A stretch of 64,000 nucleotides of DNA, from the NCBI GenBank assembly GCA_965218935.1, contig CBDCMH010000002.1:62001-126000 (forward strand), in the 5' to 3' direction. Position numbers and translations under genes: made by a program. The notes under the pieces were generated by a model. It had not been told where the DNA came from. It worked only from the letters and a program-made list of their open reading frames with translations, and did not search any database. The DNA is from JADFOI01 sp965218935. Lineage in GTDB: Bacteria; Acidobacteriota; UBA6911; RPQK01; JADFOI01. Of this stretch, positions 8,143 through 16,672 are shown one piece after another (position 1 is the stretch's first letter; each line of letters begins with the position of its first letter).

Positions 8143-9167
8143 AATCCCCCAGCATGATCGGCGTAGGGGTCATCGGTTACGGATACTGGGGACCCAATCT
8201 GGTTCGAAACTTCGCTCTGGCCTCAGGAAGCCAGGTGGTGGCTGTCTCCGATCTGGATGAAGAGCGCCTGACTCAAGCCCAGCAGCTCTATCATGGAATC
8301 CATACCACCACCGACTATCATGAGCTCATTACCGATAAGAGTGTGAATGCCGTGGTGATCGCTACTCCGGTGGACACCCACTTTGATCTGGCCAGTAAGG
8401 CTCTTCAGGCAGGTAAGCACGTGCTGGTCACCAAGCCCTTGGCCTCCAACTCAGAGCAGGCTGAGCAGTTGATCGAACAAAGCATTCGCCTCAATCGCGT
8501 GTTGATGATCGACCACACGTTCATCTACACGGGCTCGGTAAACAAGATCCGAGAGTTGGTGCAGAACGGAAAATTAGGCGACATCTACTACTACGACTCC
8601 GTTCGCATCAATTTGGGACTGTTCCAGCACGATGTGAACGTGATCTGGGATCTGGCCGTCCACGATCTGTCGATTATGGATTACATCCTTTCCCCAAAAC
8701 CGCACTCTGTGTCCGCAACAGGAATGAGTCATGTCAAGAACCAACCCGAGAATGTCGCCTTTTTGACATTGTTTTTCGAGAAATCGTTGATCGCTCATAT
8801 CCATGTCAATTGGCTGGCACCCGTCAAATTGCGGCGCACTCTGATCAGCGGAAGCAAGAACATGGTGGTTTATGACGACCTTGAGATCAGCGAGAAGGTC
8901 AAGGTGTACGACAAGGGCGTCGATCTTGCTGCAGACCGGAAGAGCATCTACGAGATGCTGGTCGGATATCGATCGGGAGACATGACGGCTCCTCAGCTGG
9001 ATAGGACCGAAGCTTTGCGAACGGAGGTGTCTCACTTCATCCATTGCATCGAGACGGGGGACACACCTCTGAGCGATGGAGAATCGGGATTGCGCATTGT
9101 GCGCATTCTGGAAGCAGCCACTCGCTCGATGCAAAAACAAGGGGCCTTGGAGAAGCTGGCGAGTTAG
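8139..9167 (+). CDS. Gfo/Idh/MocA family oxidoreductase (WbpB/WlbA-like sugar dehydrogenase)
   Basis: The ATG overlaps the previous stop (ATGA). The N-terminal Rossmann fold carries GVIGYGYWGPNLVRNF, followed by AVSDLDEERL, VIATPVDTHFDLASKAL and VLVTKPLASN (the lysine of the EKP-type motif is kept but Glu is replaced by Thr). The C-terminal domain includes DLAVHDLSIMDYIL, whose His is usually involved in catalysis. This matches NAD-dependent oxidation of a nucleotide sugar at C3, as in UDP-GlcNAcA dehydrogenase WlbA/WbpB. At 342 aa the length is normal. Confidence 0.85.
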   Translation: MKSPSMIGVGVIGYGYWGPNLVRNFALASGSQVVAVSDLDEERLTQAQQLYHGIHTTTDYHELITDKSVNAVVIATPVDTHFDLASKALQAGKHVLVTKPLASNSEQAEQLIEQSIRLNRVLMIDHTFIYTGSVNKIRELVQNGKLGDIYYYDSVRINLGLFQHDVNVIWDLAVHDLSIMDYILSPKPHSVSATGMSHVKNQPENVAFLTLFFEKSLIAHIHVNWLAPVKLRRTLISGSKNMVVYDDLEISEKVKVYDKGVDLAADRKSIYEMLVGYRSGDMTAPQLDRTEALRTEVSHFIHCIETGDTPLSDGESGLRIVRILEAATRSMQKQGALEKLAS

Positions 9168-9177
9168 GAAGGCATCC

Positions 9178-9954
9178 ATGACCGTCTTCAACCAGCGCCT
9201 GGAGCGTTTAAAACCTATTCTGGCTTGTCCCACCTGTCAGGGCAACCTCGACTATGACCCCGACGCCGCGACCTGTACTCACTGCCAGGACACTTATCCC
9301 ATCAGGCAGGGGAAGATCTATTTTGTCCCCGTGCCCGATCGGGTCGACGAGCTGGATAAACTCAAAGGCTTACTCAAGGGGTGGATGGGACGATACTATT
9401 ACACTATTGGCCGCGATGTTCTTGTCCCACTTTCGCTGACGGGATACAGCCTGGACTTCTTTGATTACGAGGCTGTCGATGTGGTGTGCGACGTGGGAAG
9501 CTTGCCGTTTAAGAGCGACAGCGTTGATGCTTTTATCTCACGAGGCATCCTGGAGCACGTTCCTGACAACTCAATCGTCATCAGGCAATTTGACCGCTGC
9601 ACCAAGCCGGGCGGACTGAGCATGCATTTGATCCCCTTTCTATACCCTTTCCATGCCTCTCCCTACGACTTTCAGCGCTATACTCATAAGGGACAGCAAA
9701 CCTTATTTAAGGGATGGGAAGTGATCGAGCAAACAAATCCGACCGGTCCTGTTACTCTGGGTCTCATCTGTCTGATCGAATTTTTCTCCATTCTTTTTAG
9801 TTTCGGCCAGGAGAAGATCAAGAGTGGTCTCACTCTGATTCTTGGCGGATTCCTATTCCCGCTGAAATTTCTCGATTTTCCTTTTGTCAATCGCAAGAGT
9901 TTCTTCCCTCTGGCCCCGACCCTCTTTATTGTGGTGAGAAAGTCCGGTGTCTGA
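9178..9954 (+). CDS. Class I SAM-methyltransferase-like protein with Trm112-type zinc ribbon; SAM motif I region missing
   Basis: Start ATG at 9178, ten bases after the dehydrogenase stop. Residues ~12-55 contain two CxxC pairs (LACPTCQGNL, CTHCQDTYPIRQGKIYFVP) like the Trm112/UPF0434 ribbon at the head of many glycan-cluster methyltransferases. The expected glycine-rich motif I (DxGxGxG) is absent: the chain goes from GRDVLVPLSLTGYSLDFF directly to DYEAVDVVCDVGSLPFKSDSVDAFISRGILEHVPD, which is motif II onward. Roughly 30-40 residues appear to be deleted in frame, so it may not bind SAM. The C-terminal third is hydrophobic, possibly membrane associated. The next gene starts inside its 3' end. 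Confidence 0.75.
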   Translation: MTVFNQRLERLKPILACPTCQGNLDYDPDAATCTHCQDTYPIRQGKIYFVPVPDRVDELDKLKGLLKGWMGRYYYTIGRDVLVPLSLTGYSLDFFDYEAVDVVCDVGSLPFKSDSVDAFISRGILEHVPDNSIVIRQFDRCTKPGGLSMHLIPFLYPFHASPYDFQRYTHKGQQTLFKGWEVIEQTNPTGPVTLGLICLIEFFSILFSFGQEKIKSGLTLILGGFLFPLKFLDFPFVNRKSFFPLAPTLFIVVRKSGV

Positions 9955-10711
9955 ACGTTTACCCGATTTCCTCATAGCCGGTGCTCCGCGTAGCGGAACC
10001 ACATGGCTCTATCATCTTCTGGATCGACACCCGCAAGTCTACATGGCCGTACCGGTGAAACCCGAACCTAAATTCTTTCTTGTGGATGGGGTTTACCAAA
10101 AAGGCATCGAGTACTATCAACACACGTGGTTCGCTGAGGTACCGGATCAGAAACTGGCCGGCGAGAAAACGACCAACTACCTGGAAAGCCCCCAGGCTGC
10201 CGAGCGCATCCATCAACACCTGCCTCAGATCAAACTGATCTTCATCCTGCGCGAGCCTGCCGATCGCGCTTACTCCAACTATCTTTGGTCCTGCATGAAC
10301 GGATTGGAAAGTGAGGATTTCGAGACCGCCTTGAACCTGGAGGATCAGCGAGAACGTGACGTTCCCGAGCACCTGCGCTATTCTCGCCCTCACGCTTACT
10401 TCTCGCGCGGACTTTACGCACAACTGCTTCACCCCTACTTCAAGCGTTTCCCTAGAGAACAAGTCCTTTGCCTAAAGTATGAAGACATCATGACCAAGCC
10501 GCAGGAGCTAGCCCGAAGCCTGTATGAGTTTCTGGAAGTTTCTGTTCGGCCCGGGGATGCGGCGAGCCAGGGAATCACTAACCCTTCCAGGAAAAACGGT
10601 GAACCCGTGCCCGCGGAAAGCCTCAGCAGGTTGCAACAACGGTATGTCGAACCCAATCAGGAGCTGGCCCAACTGCTGGGTCCTGACTTTGGGATGTGGA
10701 GGTGCTCATGA
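9947..10711 (+). CDS. Sulfotransferase domain protein
   Basis: A GTG start overlaps the preceding gene by eight bases. The 5'-phosphosulfate loop is FLIAGAPRSGTTWLYHLLDRHPQV near the N-terminus. The 3'-phosphate binding segment is KLIFILREPADRAYSNYLW at residues ~90-110. KYEDIMTKPQELARSLYEFL follows, as in heparan-sulfate type sulfotransferases. The enzyme would transfer sulfate from PAPS to a sugar hydroxyl or amine, consistent with its place in a glycan cluster. At 254 aa it is typical for bacterial members. Confidence 0.92.
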   Translation: MSERLPDFLIAGAPRSGTTWLYHLLDRHPQVYMAVPVKPEPKFFLVDGVYQKGIEYYQHTWFAEVPDQKLAGEKTTNYLESPQAAERIHQHLPQIKLIFILREPADRAYSNYLWSCMNGLESEDFETALNLEDQRERDVPEHLRYSRPHAYFSRGLYAQLLHPYFKRFPREQVLCLKYEDIMTKPQELARSLYEFLEVSVRPGDAASQGITNPSRKNGEPVPAESLSRLQQRYVEPNQELAQLLGPDFGMWRCS

Positions 10712-11742
10712 GTGAATCCTACCCAAGATCTTCACCTCCTCGTGTCGTCATCCTCACCGCTGTGTACAATGAAGAGGAGGCTCTACCGATCTATGCACGT
10801 ACCGTTTCGGAAATGTTATTCTCCCGCCCCCAATACGACTTCCGGGTACTCTTTATAGAGGATGGCAGTCGGGACCGCAGCTGGGAAATCATCCGTGAAA
10901 TCTGCAAACGCGATTCCCGATTCGAAGGTATTCGACTTTCACGAAACTTCGGATCCCATACCGCCCTCAGCGCGGGCTTCGCCGAAGCCCGTGGAGATGC
11001 CGTTGCGATCCTGGCCTGCGATCTGCAGGATCCCCCTGAAGTGATTTTCGAGTTTCTCAAGAAATGGGAGGAGGGTGTCCAGATCGTCTGGGGGCACCGC
11101 CGGACGCGGGAGGACAAATTCTGGAGAATTCTCACAAGTAATGTTTTTTGCCGCCTTCTGCGCCGGTTTGCCATGCCCCACGGGTCCCAATTCACCACGG
11201 GCAGCTTTTTCCTTGCCGACAGAAGGGTGGCCGAGTGCATGCGCCAGTTTCAAGAACGCAGCCGAATTACCTTCGCCCTGGCAGCTTGGACAGGCTTCGA
11301 GCAGGCTGCGGTAGACTACGACCGTAAACAGCGTATTTCCGGTGTATCAGGTTGGAATTTCAGCAAGATGTTCAAGACCATGTACGACGCCTTTATCGGT
11401 TTTTCTTTCTTGCCGGTGAGGCTGATTACACTGGTGGGAATTGCTGCTTTTCTGCTCACCGTCGCACTTGCGGCTTACCTTTGGTATAGCTGGCTGACGG
11501 GCAACCCGGTACTAGGCTGGACGAGCCAAATGATGACTATGGCGTTGTTCTTTGGAGTCCAGTGCTTCCTGATGGGCATCGTGGGGGAGTACCTTTATCG
11601 CATCTATGCGGAAGTGGTTCGCCGCCCCCTTTATTTCATCAGCGAACAAGTCAAATCTTCCCAGCAGCCTGAAGAGACTGACCCCATGACTTTCGAAGGC
11701 AGCAGCTCTCACCCGGAGGTCAAAAGCAGCCGTGGACGCTGA
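10708..11742 (+). CDS. Glycosyltransferase family 2 (polyprenyl-phosphate glycosyltransferase, GtrB/DPM1-like)
   Basis: The ATG overlaps the sulfotransferase stop (ATGA). The GT-A domain shows VVILTAVYNEEEALPIY, VLFIEDGSRDRSWEII, LSRNFGSHTALSAGFAEARGDAVAILACDLQDPPE (DxQD metal/nucleotide site) and a C-terminal pair of membrane helices (ITLVGIAAFLLTVALAAYLWY, MTMALFFGVQCFLMGIVGEYLYRIY). The GEYLYRIYAEVVRRPLY signature is typical of the GtrB/ArnC/PglC-adjacent group that charges undecaprenyl phosphate with a sugar for later transfer by GT39/GtrC proteins, such as the one at 14915. Confidence 0.92.
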   Translation: MSESYPRSSPPRVVILTAVYNEEEALPIYARTVSEMLFSRPQYDFRVLFIEDGSRDRSWEIIREICKRDSRFEGIRLSRNFGSHTALSAGFAEARGDAVAILACDLQDPPEVIFEFLKKWEEGVQIVWGHRRTREDKFWRILTSNVFCRLLRRFAMPHGSQFTTGSFFLADRRVAECMRQFQERSRITFALAAWTGFEQAAVDYDRKQRISGVSGWNFSKMFKTMYDAFIGFSFLPVRLITLVGIAAFLLTVALAAYLWYSWLTGNPVLGWTSQMMTMALFFGVQCFLMGIVGEYLYRIYAEVVRRPLYFISEQVKSSQQPEETDPMTFEGSSSHPEVKSSRGR

Positions 11743-12892
11743 GACACTGATTCCTGTGCGAATCACGGAGGTCCCAGCGGATTCGCCTGTTGCCTGGGCG
11801 AAAGGGATGCAGGTTTCTCTGCCCCAGTCGACCATGGAGAAAACCGGGCTCACACGGCACCTCGACTCGGAGGGCGACCTGAGGATTACGCCTGAGATTT
11901 CTCCCATCGACCCTGCAGATGTGGAGGATTTGAGATCACGAGCGGCCTATACATGCCGTAAACCCGCCTCCTCCCGTCTGCCCGTTTCCTACCACTGGGT
12001 TCCGGGCAGGCTTCGGAGCCTGGTGGCCTCGGCCATCGGGCGTTGGCAGCGCGGGCATCAGGAGCGCTGGGCGAGTTTCCCAAAGTGGCCCCTGGACTTG
12101 AGCGCGGACTTCCTCTCTGATCTCGGGGGCGGTGAGACTTCACCGTTCCGGTTAGGTCCTACCCCGGTTCTGCTTTCTCACGATCTGGATTCGCCGGAAG
12201 GCCTGGAGAATGTTGTGAGAAAGTTTCTCGATTTGGAGGAAAAGGCGGGCACCCGGTCCAGCAACTATATCGTGCCCTGCGGCTGGTCCATCGACCATGG
12301 CCTACTCAAGGAGCTCGAGGAGCGTGGACACGAGGTGGGAATTCACGGTTACGACCATTCCAACCGGACGGCTTTTTGCGATCCCCGCCAGCAAAGAAAA
12401 CGACTCGAGGGAGCCGGCGAGCTCATCGAGCGCTACAACATCATCGGTTATCGTTCCCCCTCCCTCCTTCGCACCCGAAGCCTCTTGAAAGCCCTGGGAG
12501 AATTCTATCGCTATGACTCCAGTATTCCCACATCCGGAGGGCTCTTCCCGATTCCCAATAACGGTTGTTCCAGCGCCAGACCCTTTCGAATCGAAGGGAC
12601 TTCCGAAATCCCTATCACCCTGCCCCGGGACGGAAGTCTCAAGGCCCTGGGTTATTCTCCGAAGGAGTCCCTCGAACTATGGATCCAGTGTGGAGAAGAA
12701 ATCTCCCGTTCAGGGGGCGTAGTGGTCCTGCTGACCCATTGCGAAAGGCGATTCTCGGGTAACAGCAAGGCCATCGATGCCTACCGGCGTTTTCTGGATC
12801 ATGTGTCCGGTTCGGATCGGTACGTCTGGAGCACACCCGGGGAGGTGTTGGAGCGAGCCTTCGAAAAGACAAGAGTCGATCGAGCAAGTTGA
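11732..12892 (+). CDS. Polysaccharide deacetylase (NodB-like) family protein
   Basis: A GTG start overlaps the glycosyltransferase by 11 bases. After ~135 residues without clear homology, the catalytic domain begins with VLLSHDLDSPEGLENVVRKFLDLEEKAG (Asp metal ligand), then VGIHGYDHSNRTAF (HxxxH metal pair in motif 2), RSPSLLRTRSLLKAL, and LLTHCERRFSG near the end. These are the NodB motifs of enzymes that remove N-acetyl groups from polysaccharides. The architecture resembles the uncharacterised deacetylases in O-antigen clusters. The ribosome binding site is within the upstream gene. Confidence 0.85.
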   Translation: MDAETLIPVRITEVPADSPVAWAKGMQVSLPQSTMEKTGLTRHLDSEGDLRITPEISPIDPADVEDLRSRAAYTCRKPASSRLPVSYHWVPGRLRSLVASAIGRWQRGHQERWASFPKWPLDLSADFLSDLGGGETSPFRLGPTPVLLSHDLDSPEGLENVVRKFLDLEEKAGTRSSNYIVPCGWSIDHGLLKELEERGHEVGIHGYDHSNRTAFCDPRQQRKRLEGAGELIERYNIIGYRSPSLLRTRSLLKALGEFYRYDSSIPTSGGLFPIPNNGCSSARPFRIEGTSEIPITLPRDGSLKALGYSPKESLELWIQCGEEISRSGGVVVLLTHCERRFSGNSKAIDAYRRFLDHVSGSDRYVWSTPGEVLERAFEKTRVDRAS

Positions 12893-13620
12893 TGGCGAAA
12901 GAGGATTTTCTGGACAAGGGATTTACGGCTCCTCTGAATCGGTGTCGCCAAAGAACCGAACTCATTTTGCGCTATGTGGACGCCCGGCAATCTCTGCGCG
13001 TGCTGGATTTGGGATGCGGAACCGGCCTGCAGTTGTTGGACCTGTCCAGGGCGCTGCCCAACGCTCATCTGACCGGCGTCGATGTTCTTGAGGTGAATAT
13101 CCAGCGAGCCCGTGAGCAGACCCGTGCCCAGCCCAACGGGAAACGTTTCACCTTTGAGGTGGCCGATTATCTAGACTTCAAGGTCGAACCCTTTGATTTG
13201 ATCTTCTCCGATTCCACTCTTCACTATGTCGATGCACCCACCGAAGCACTTTTTTCAAAAATCAGCTCCGATCTGGTCCCGGGAGGCAAGCTGGTGGCAA
13301 CGATTCCCTATGCCTGCGCCTACAACCAAATGCTCTGGCTCGTCCGACGCCTCTTTAGTCTACTGCGCAGCCCATGGACGGACTCAGTCCTTCTCACCGT
13401 TGCCCGACTTCTGCACGGCCGGCGATACAGCAAGTCATTGCTCCGAGAACGGCTTCACTACATGTATCTGGTGCCTCGGCGCTACCATGGCAAAGCATTA
13501 CGCCGGCTTCTGGAAGCCTCCTTCGGTTTGGAACTTGTGGGAGAACATGACATCCCCCATGAAAGCCCTGCCCAGGCAAAGCATCGAATGCCGGTTTGGC
13601 GGAAGCGGGCAGACGTTTGA
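12892..13620 (+). CDS. SAM-dependent methyltransferase (class I)
   Basis: The ATG at 12892 overlaps the previous stop by one base (TGATG). Motif I is intact (LRVLDLGCGTGLQLLDLSRALPNAHLTGVDVLEVNIQRAR), followed by FDLIFSDSTLHYVDAP and LVPGGKLVATIPYACAYNQM. The C-terminal part has basic and hydrophobic segments (LHYMYLVPRRYHGKALRRLLEASFGLELV). In contrast to the methyltransferase-like gene at 9178, this one should bind SAM. The substrate is probably a sugar or lipid intermediate of the cluster. Confidence 0.9.
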   Translation: MAKEDFLDKGFTAPLNRCRQRTELILRYVDARQSLRVLDLGCGTGLQLLDLSRALPNAHLTGVDVLEVNIQRAREQTRAQPNGKRFTFEVADYLDFKVEPFDLIFSDSTLHYVDAPTEALFSKISSDLVPGGKLVATIPYACAYNQMLWLVRRLFSLLRSPWTDSVLLTVARLLHGRRYSKSLLRERLHYMYLVPRRYHGKALRRLLEASFGLELVGEHDIPHESPAQAKHRMPVWRKRADV

Positions 13621-13683
13621 GCGTAGCAAGTGTGCGACAATAGACGAATAGGATGAACAGGATCCGTAAGGGCGACACATAAG

Positions 13684-14850
13684 GTGAAAAAGCATAAATC
13701 CCGCACTATTCCCATCTCTAAGCCGTGGTTGGACGAGGCCGAGGTGGAGGCATCAAGCCGTCCCATTCGTTCAGGTTGGGTGACCCAGGGTCCCGAAGTA
13801 GCCGCCTTCGAACAGGAATTTGCCACCCTGGTGGGAGCCCAACATGCCTGCGCCGTCTCCAGCTGTACCAGCGCCCTGCATCTGGCCCTGTCGGCGGTTG
13901 GTGTGAAACCGGGCGATGAAGTCATCACCGTCAGCCATTCCTACATCGCGACCGCCAACAGCATCCGCTCTTGCGGAGCCACACCCGTCTTTGTGGATAT
14001 TCAGCCCGGTACCTGGAACGTAGAACCCAAGGCCATCGACCAAGCGGCAACGGACGATACCCGAGCCATCCTCTGTGTGCATCAAATGGGAATGCCCTGT
14101 GATTTGAAGGCCATCCTCCAGATTGCCGAGCGCCATTCCCTACCGGTGGTGGAGGATGCCGCCTGCGCCGCAGGCAGCGAAATTCTCTGGAAAGACCATT
14201 GGGAAAAGATAGGCAAACCTCATGGAGACATTGCCTGTTTCTCCTTTCATCCCCGTAAAGTCATCACCACCGGTGATGGCGGTATGCTCACCACCTCAAA
14301 TCCGCGATGGGACAAGAGTTTTCGGCTCTGGCGCCAGTATGGAATGAGCATCTCCGACGAGGTGCGACACGATTCCAACGAGGTCATTTTTGAGTCCTAT
14401 CCCACTCTGGGCTACAACTACCGCATGACCGACCTCCAAGCCGCAGTGGGTAGAGAACAGCTCAATAAACTGCCCCAACTGATCCAGCGGCGGCGCGCTT
14501 TGGCTGATCGCTACCGGGAACTCCTCGGTGACCTTCACGGACTGCAGCTGCCGGAGGAGCCTGCATGGGCACGCAGCAACTGGCAAAGCTATTGTGTGCG
14601 CCTGCCAGAAGGTTCTACCCAACAGGAGGTCATGCAGCACTTGTTGGATCGCGGAATCTCCACCCGCCGTGGAATCATGTGCGCTCACCGCGAAGAGGCC
14701 CATGCCGATATCCCACTGCCCTTGCCCTTGCTCGAATCGGAACGAGCCCAGGAACAATGCATCCTCCTGCCTCTCTTTCATGAATTGACCGAGGACGATC
14801 AGGACTACACAGCGGCCATACTGACCGAAGCTCTCCAGCAAGGTGATTGA
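13684..14850 (+). CDS. DegT/DnrJ/EryC1/StrS aminotransferase
   Basis: A GTG start at 13684 follows AAGG; 60 bases separate it from the methyltransferase. PLP enzyme motifs are SSCTSALHLALSAVGVKPGDEVITVSHSYIATANSI, VVEDAACAAGSE (Asp contacting the pyridine N) and the lysine in CFSFHPRKVITTGDGGMLTT that forms the Schiff base. The C-terminal LGYNYRMTDLQAAVGREQL is the family signature. It makes an amino sugar from a keto nucleotide sugar. The FSFHPRK active site is closer to perosamine-type than to classical WlbE enzymes, so the UDP-3-keto uronate role proposed from context is not certain. Confidence 0.92.
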   Translation: MKKHKSRTIPISKPWLDEAEVEASSRPIRSGWVTQGPEVAAFEQEFATLVGAQHACAVSSCTSALHLALSAVGVKPGDEVITVSHSYIATANSIRSCGATPVFVDIQPGTWNVEPKAIDQAATDDTRAILCVHQMGMPCDLKAILQIAERHSLPVVEDAACAAGSEILWKDHWEKIGKPHGDIACFSFHPRKVITTGDGGMLTTSNPRWDKSFRLWRQYGMSISDEVRHDSNEVIFESYPTLGYNYRMTDLQAAVGREQLNKLPQLIQRRRALADRYRELLGDLHGLQLPEEPAWARSNWQSYCVRLPEGSTQQEVMQHLLDRGISTRRGIMCAHREEAHADIPLPLPLLESERAQEQCILLPLFHELTEDDQDYTAAILTEALQQGD

Positions 14851-14914
14851 GGATGGGGACAACCCCTGCAGAACGTGGCCCTGGTCACACTTTCTCCGAA
14901 ACAAGTGCCGTAAG

Positions 14915-16630
14915 ATGGGAGCGGAGCTGAGATTGGAACCGGAAACCTCTGAACAACCACTCGAATCAAAGAAAAATCAACGGATTGTCCTCTATTTGAC
15001 CCTGCTTGCGGGGTTACTGGCCTTCTGGGGCCTGGGCAATAACGATTTTTGGGATGATGAGGCCTTTACCGCCGTCTATGGTCGAAACTTTATAGAGACG
15101 GGCAAACTCATCGCCTGGGATGGACGGAATCTGATGGCCTACGGAATGCTGGGATGGATGAGTGAAGACATGATCAATACCCACTCTCCTCCCTTACAGT
15201 ACTTTGTGGCCGGCCTGAGTCTAGCCCTCTTTGGAGACAGTGCCGCCGGGGGGCGCACTCTGTTCGTGATCATTGGACTCTTTTCGATTCCCCTTTTTGC
15301 CGCCTGGTACCGGAGCGAGTTCGATAGTGATGAATTCTGGATCGTGGCCCTGATTCTTGCTCTTTCGGTCCCTTCCCTGTTGTACATCCGCCAACTCCGC
15401 TACTACTCGCTGGGCCTGACCTCTTTCGCCGGACTTCTCTGGGTGTGGGCGGTAATCGGCCGCGCCAAGCTCCACCACTGGTGGACTTTTCTGGGAACTT
15501 TTTTCCTCTGTTTGTTGATCCTGAGTCAATATCTTTATGCCGCCGGAGCCGTCTCCGTTCTTACCCTCAGCCTGCTGCGCGAGAAATACAGAAATAGAAA
15601 AAATCTCACTTTTCTGGCCGTGATTGGGGTTGTGGGATTGGCAGCCGCCACCTGGTTTTTTTTCCGCAACGCTGATGTTTTGGGTCATGTGCTGGATTCA
15701 GGAGAAACGGGCCAGCTCAGCAAGTTTGTTCGTCTCCTGTTCATGGTCCCACGCGATACGGCTCGCTTTGAGTTTTTTCCGGTCGGCATGCTTCTCTTTG
15801 CAGCCGGGGGAGCCGTGGCGCTGGGCAGGGCCAGCATGTCCCACCTCAGGGACATCTTCCTGGTACTGGCTTACGGCGCAGGAGTCATCGCCGCGGTTTC
15901 GCTGGTTTCGCTTCAGAACCCCCCGTCCATCGAAATTGATGCAGATATGCGCTACTATATCTTCCTGATCCCTCTCAGTGCCGTGCTTGCGGCAAAGATC
16001 TATGAGCTGTTGCGGGAAACGCGTTTCCCAGGGGTGCCTGCACTTTTTCTCGTCGTTCTCGTATCGAGCAATGTGTTGACCCTTAATTTTTTCGGCCGTA
16101 TCGGCCTGCACTCCCGGCTGGTGCAGTATGTGGGTGAAGTGATGAATGATTACACGACGGGCAGCGAAGCCGTCAGCCGCTACATTGAGGAAGAGGTCTC
16201 AACGGAGGAATGTATCTTCATCGTACCCACCAACATGACCACCATCCAACTCTATTATCATCCCCGACATAAATTCTGCGGGCAGGTCACCAACCAGGCT
16301 CCCTTTGCCAAGAAGCATGCAGGAGAGTTGAGGGCAGATCTCTTCTGGGAAAACACGGTGCCGGATTACGTGGTCGTGGGGGGTCGCTCACCAGACCAGA
16401 TGTCTCAGTTGTTAACGGAACTCTATGGCCAAAGCACATATGAGCTGGAAGCCGCCTTACCTGTCTTATGGGCGAATTTAACCCGCCCCGAGATTCCCTG
16501 GAGGATTTTTGCTCCGATCCCCATCCAGGATCCTTTGGTTCATGGAGCTCTCATCTTCCGCCGTACCAGCGAGCCAGCCCATCCGCCCGCAATCGGTGCC
16601 TTGGAAATCGAAAAATACATTCACTTTTAG
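14915..16630 (+). CDS. GT39-like membrane glycosyltransferase (ArnT/PMT type)
   Basis: The N-terminus FWGLGNNDFWDDEAFTAVYGRNFIETGKLIAWDGRN carries the WxDEA/F-type loop between helices 1 and 2 that is catalytic in GT39/ArnT enzymes. About 11-12 membrane helices follow, then a soluble C-terminal domain of ~190 residues. These enzymes take a sugar from a polyprenyl-phosphate donor, which the GT2 at 10708 could supply. The start is chosen at ATG 14915 (MGAELRLEPETSEQ); an open frame reaches a GTG at 14843 overlapping the aminotransferase, which is also possible. At 571-595 aa the length is normal. Confidence 0.85.
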   Translation: MGAELRLEPETSEQPLESKKNQRIVLYLTLLAGLLAFWGLGNNDFWDDEAFTAVYGRNFIETGKLIAWDGRNLMAYGMLGWMSEDMINTHSPPLQYFVAGLSLALFGDSAAGGRTLFVIIGLFSIPLFAAWYRSEFDSDEFWIVALILALSVPSLLYIRQLRYYSLGLTSFAGLLWVWAVIGRAKLHHWWTFLGTFFLCLLILSQYLYAAGAVSVLTLSLLREKYRNRKNLTFLAVIGVVGLAAATWFFFRNADVLGHVLDSGETGQLSKFVRLLFMVPRDTARFEFFPVGMLLFAAGGAVALGRASMSHLRDIFLVLAYGAGVIAAVSLVSLQNPPSIEIDADMRYYIFLIPLSAVLAAKIYELLRETRFPGVPALFLVVLVSSNVLTLNFFGRIGLHSRLVQYVGEVMNDYTTGSEAVSRYIEEEVSTEECIFIVPTNMTTIQLYYHPRHKFCGQVTNQAPFAKKHAGELRADLFWENTVPDYVVVGGRSPDQMSQLLTELYGQSTYELEAALPVLWANLTRPEIPWRIFAPIPIQDPLVHGALIFRRTSEPAHPPAIGALEIEKYIHF

Positions 16631-16672
16631 ATTATCGAACACTTCGGGAGCAACTTTAGCTCACTGGGAAGA

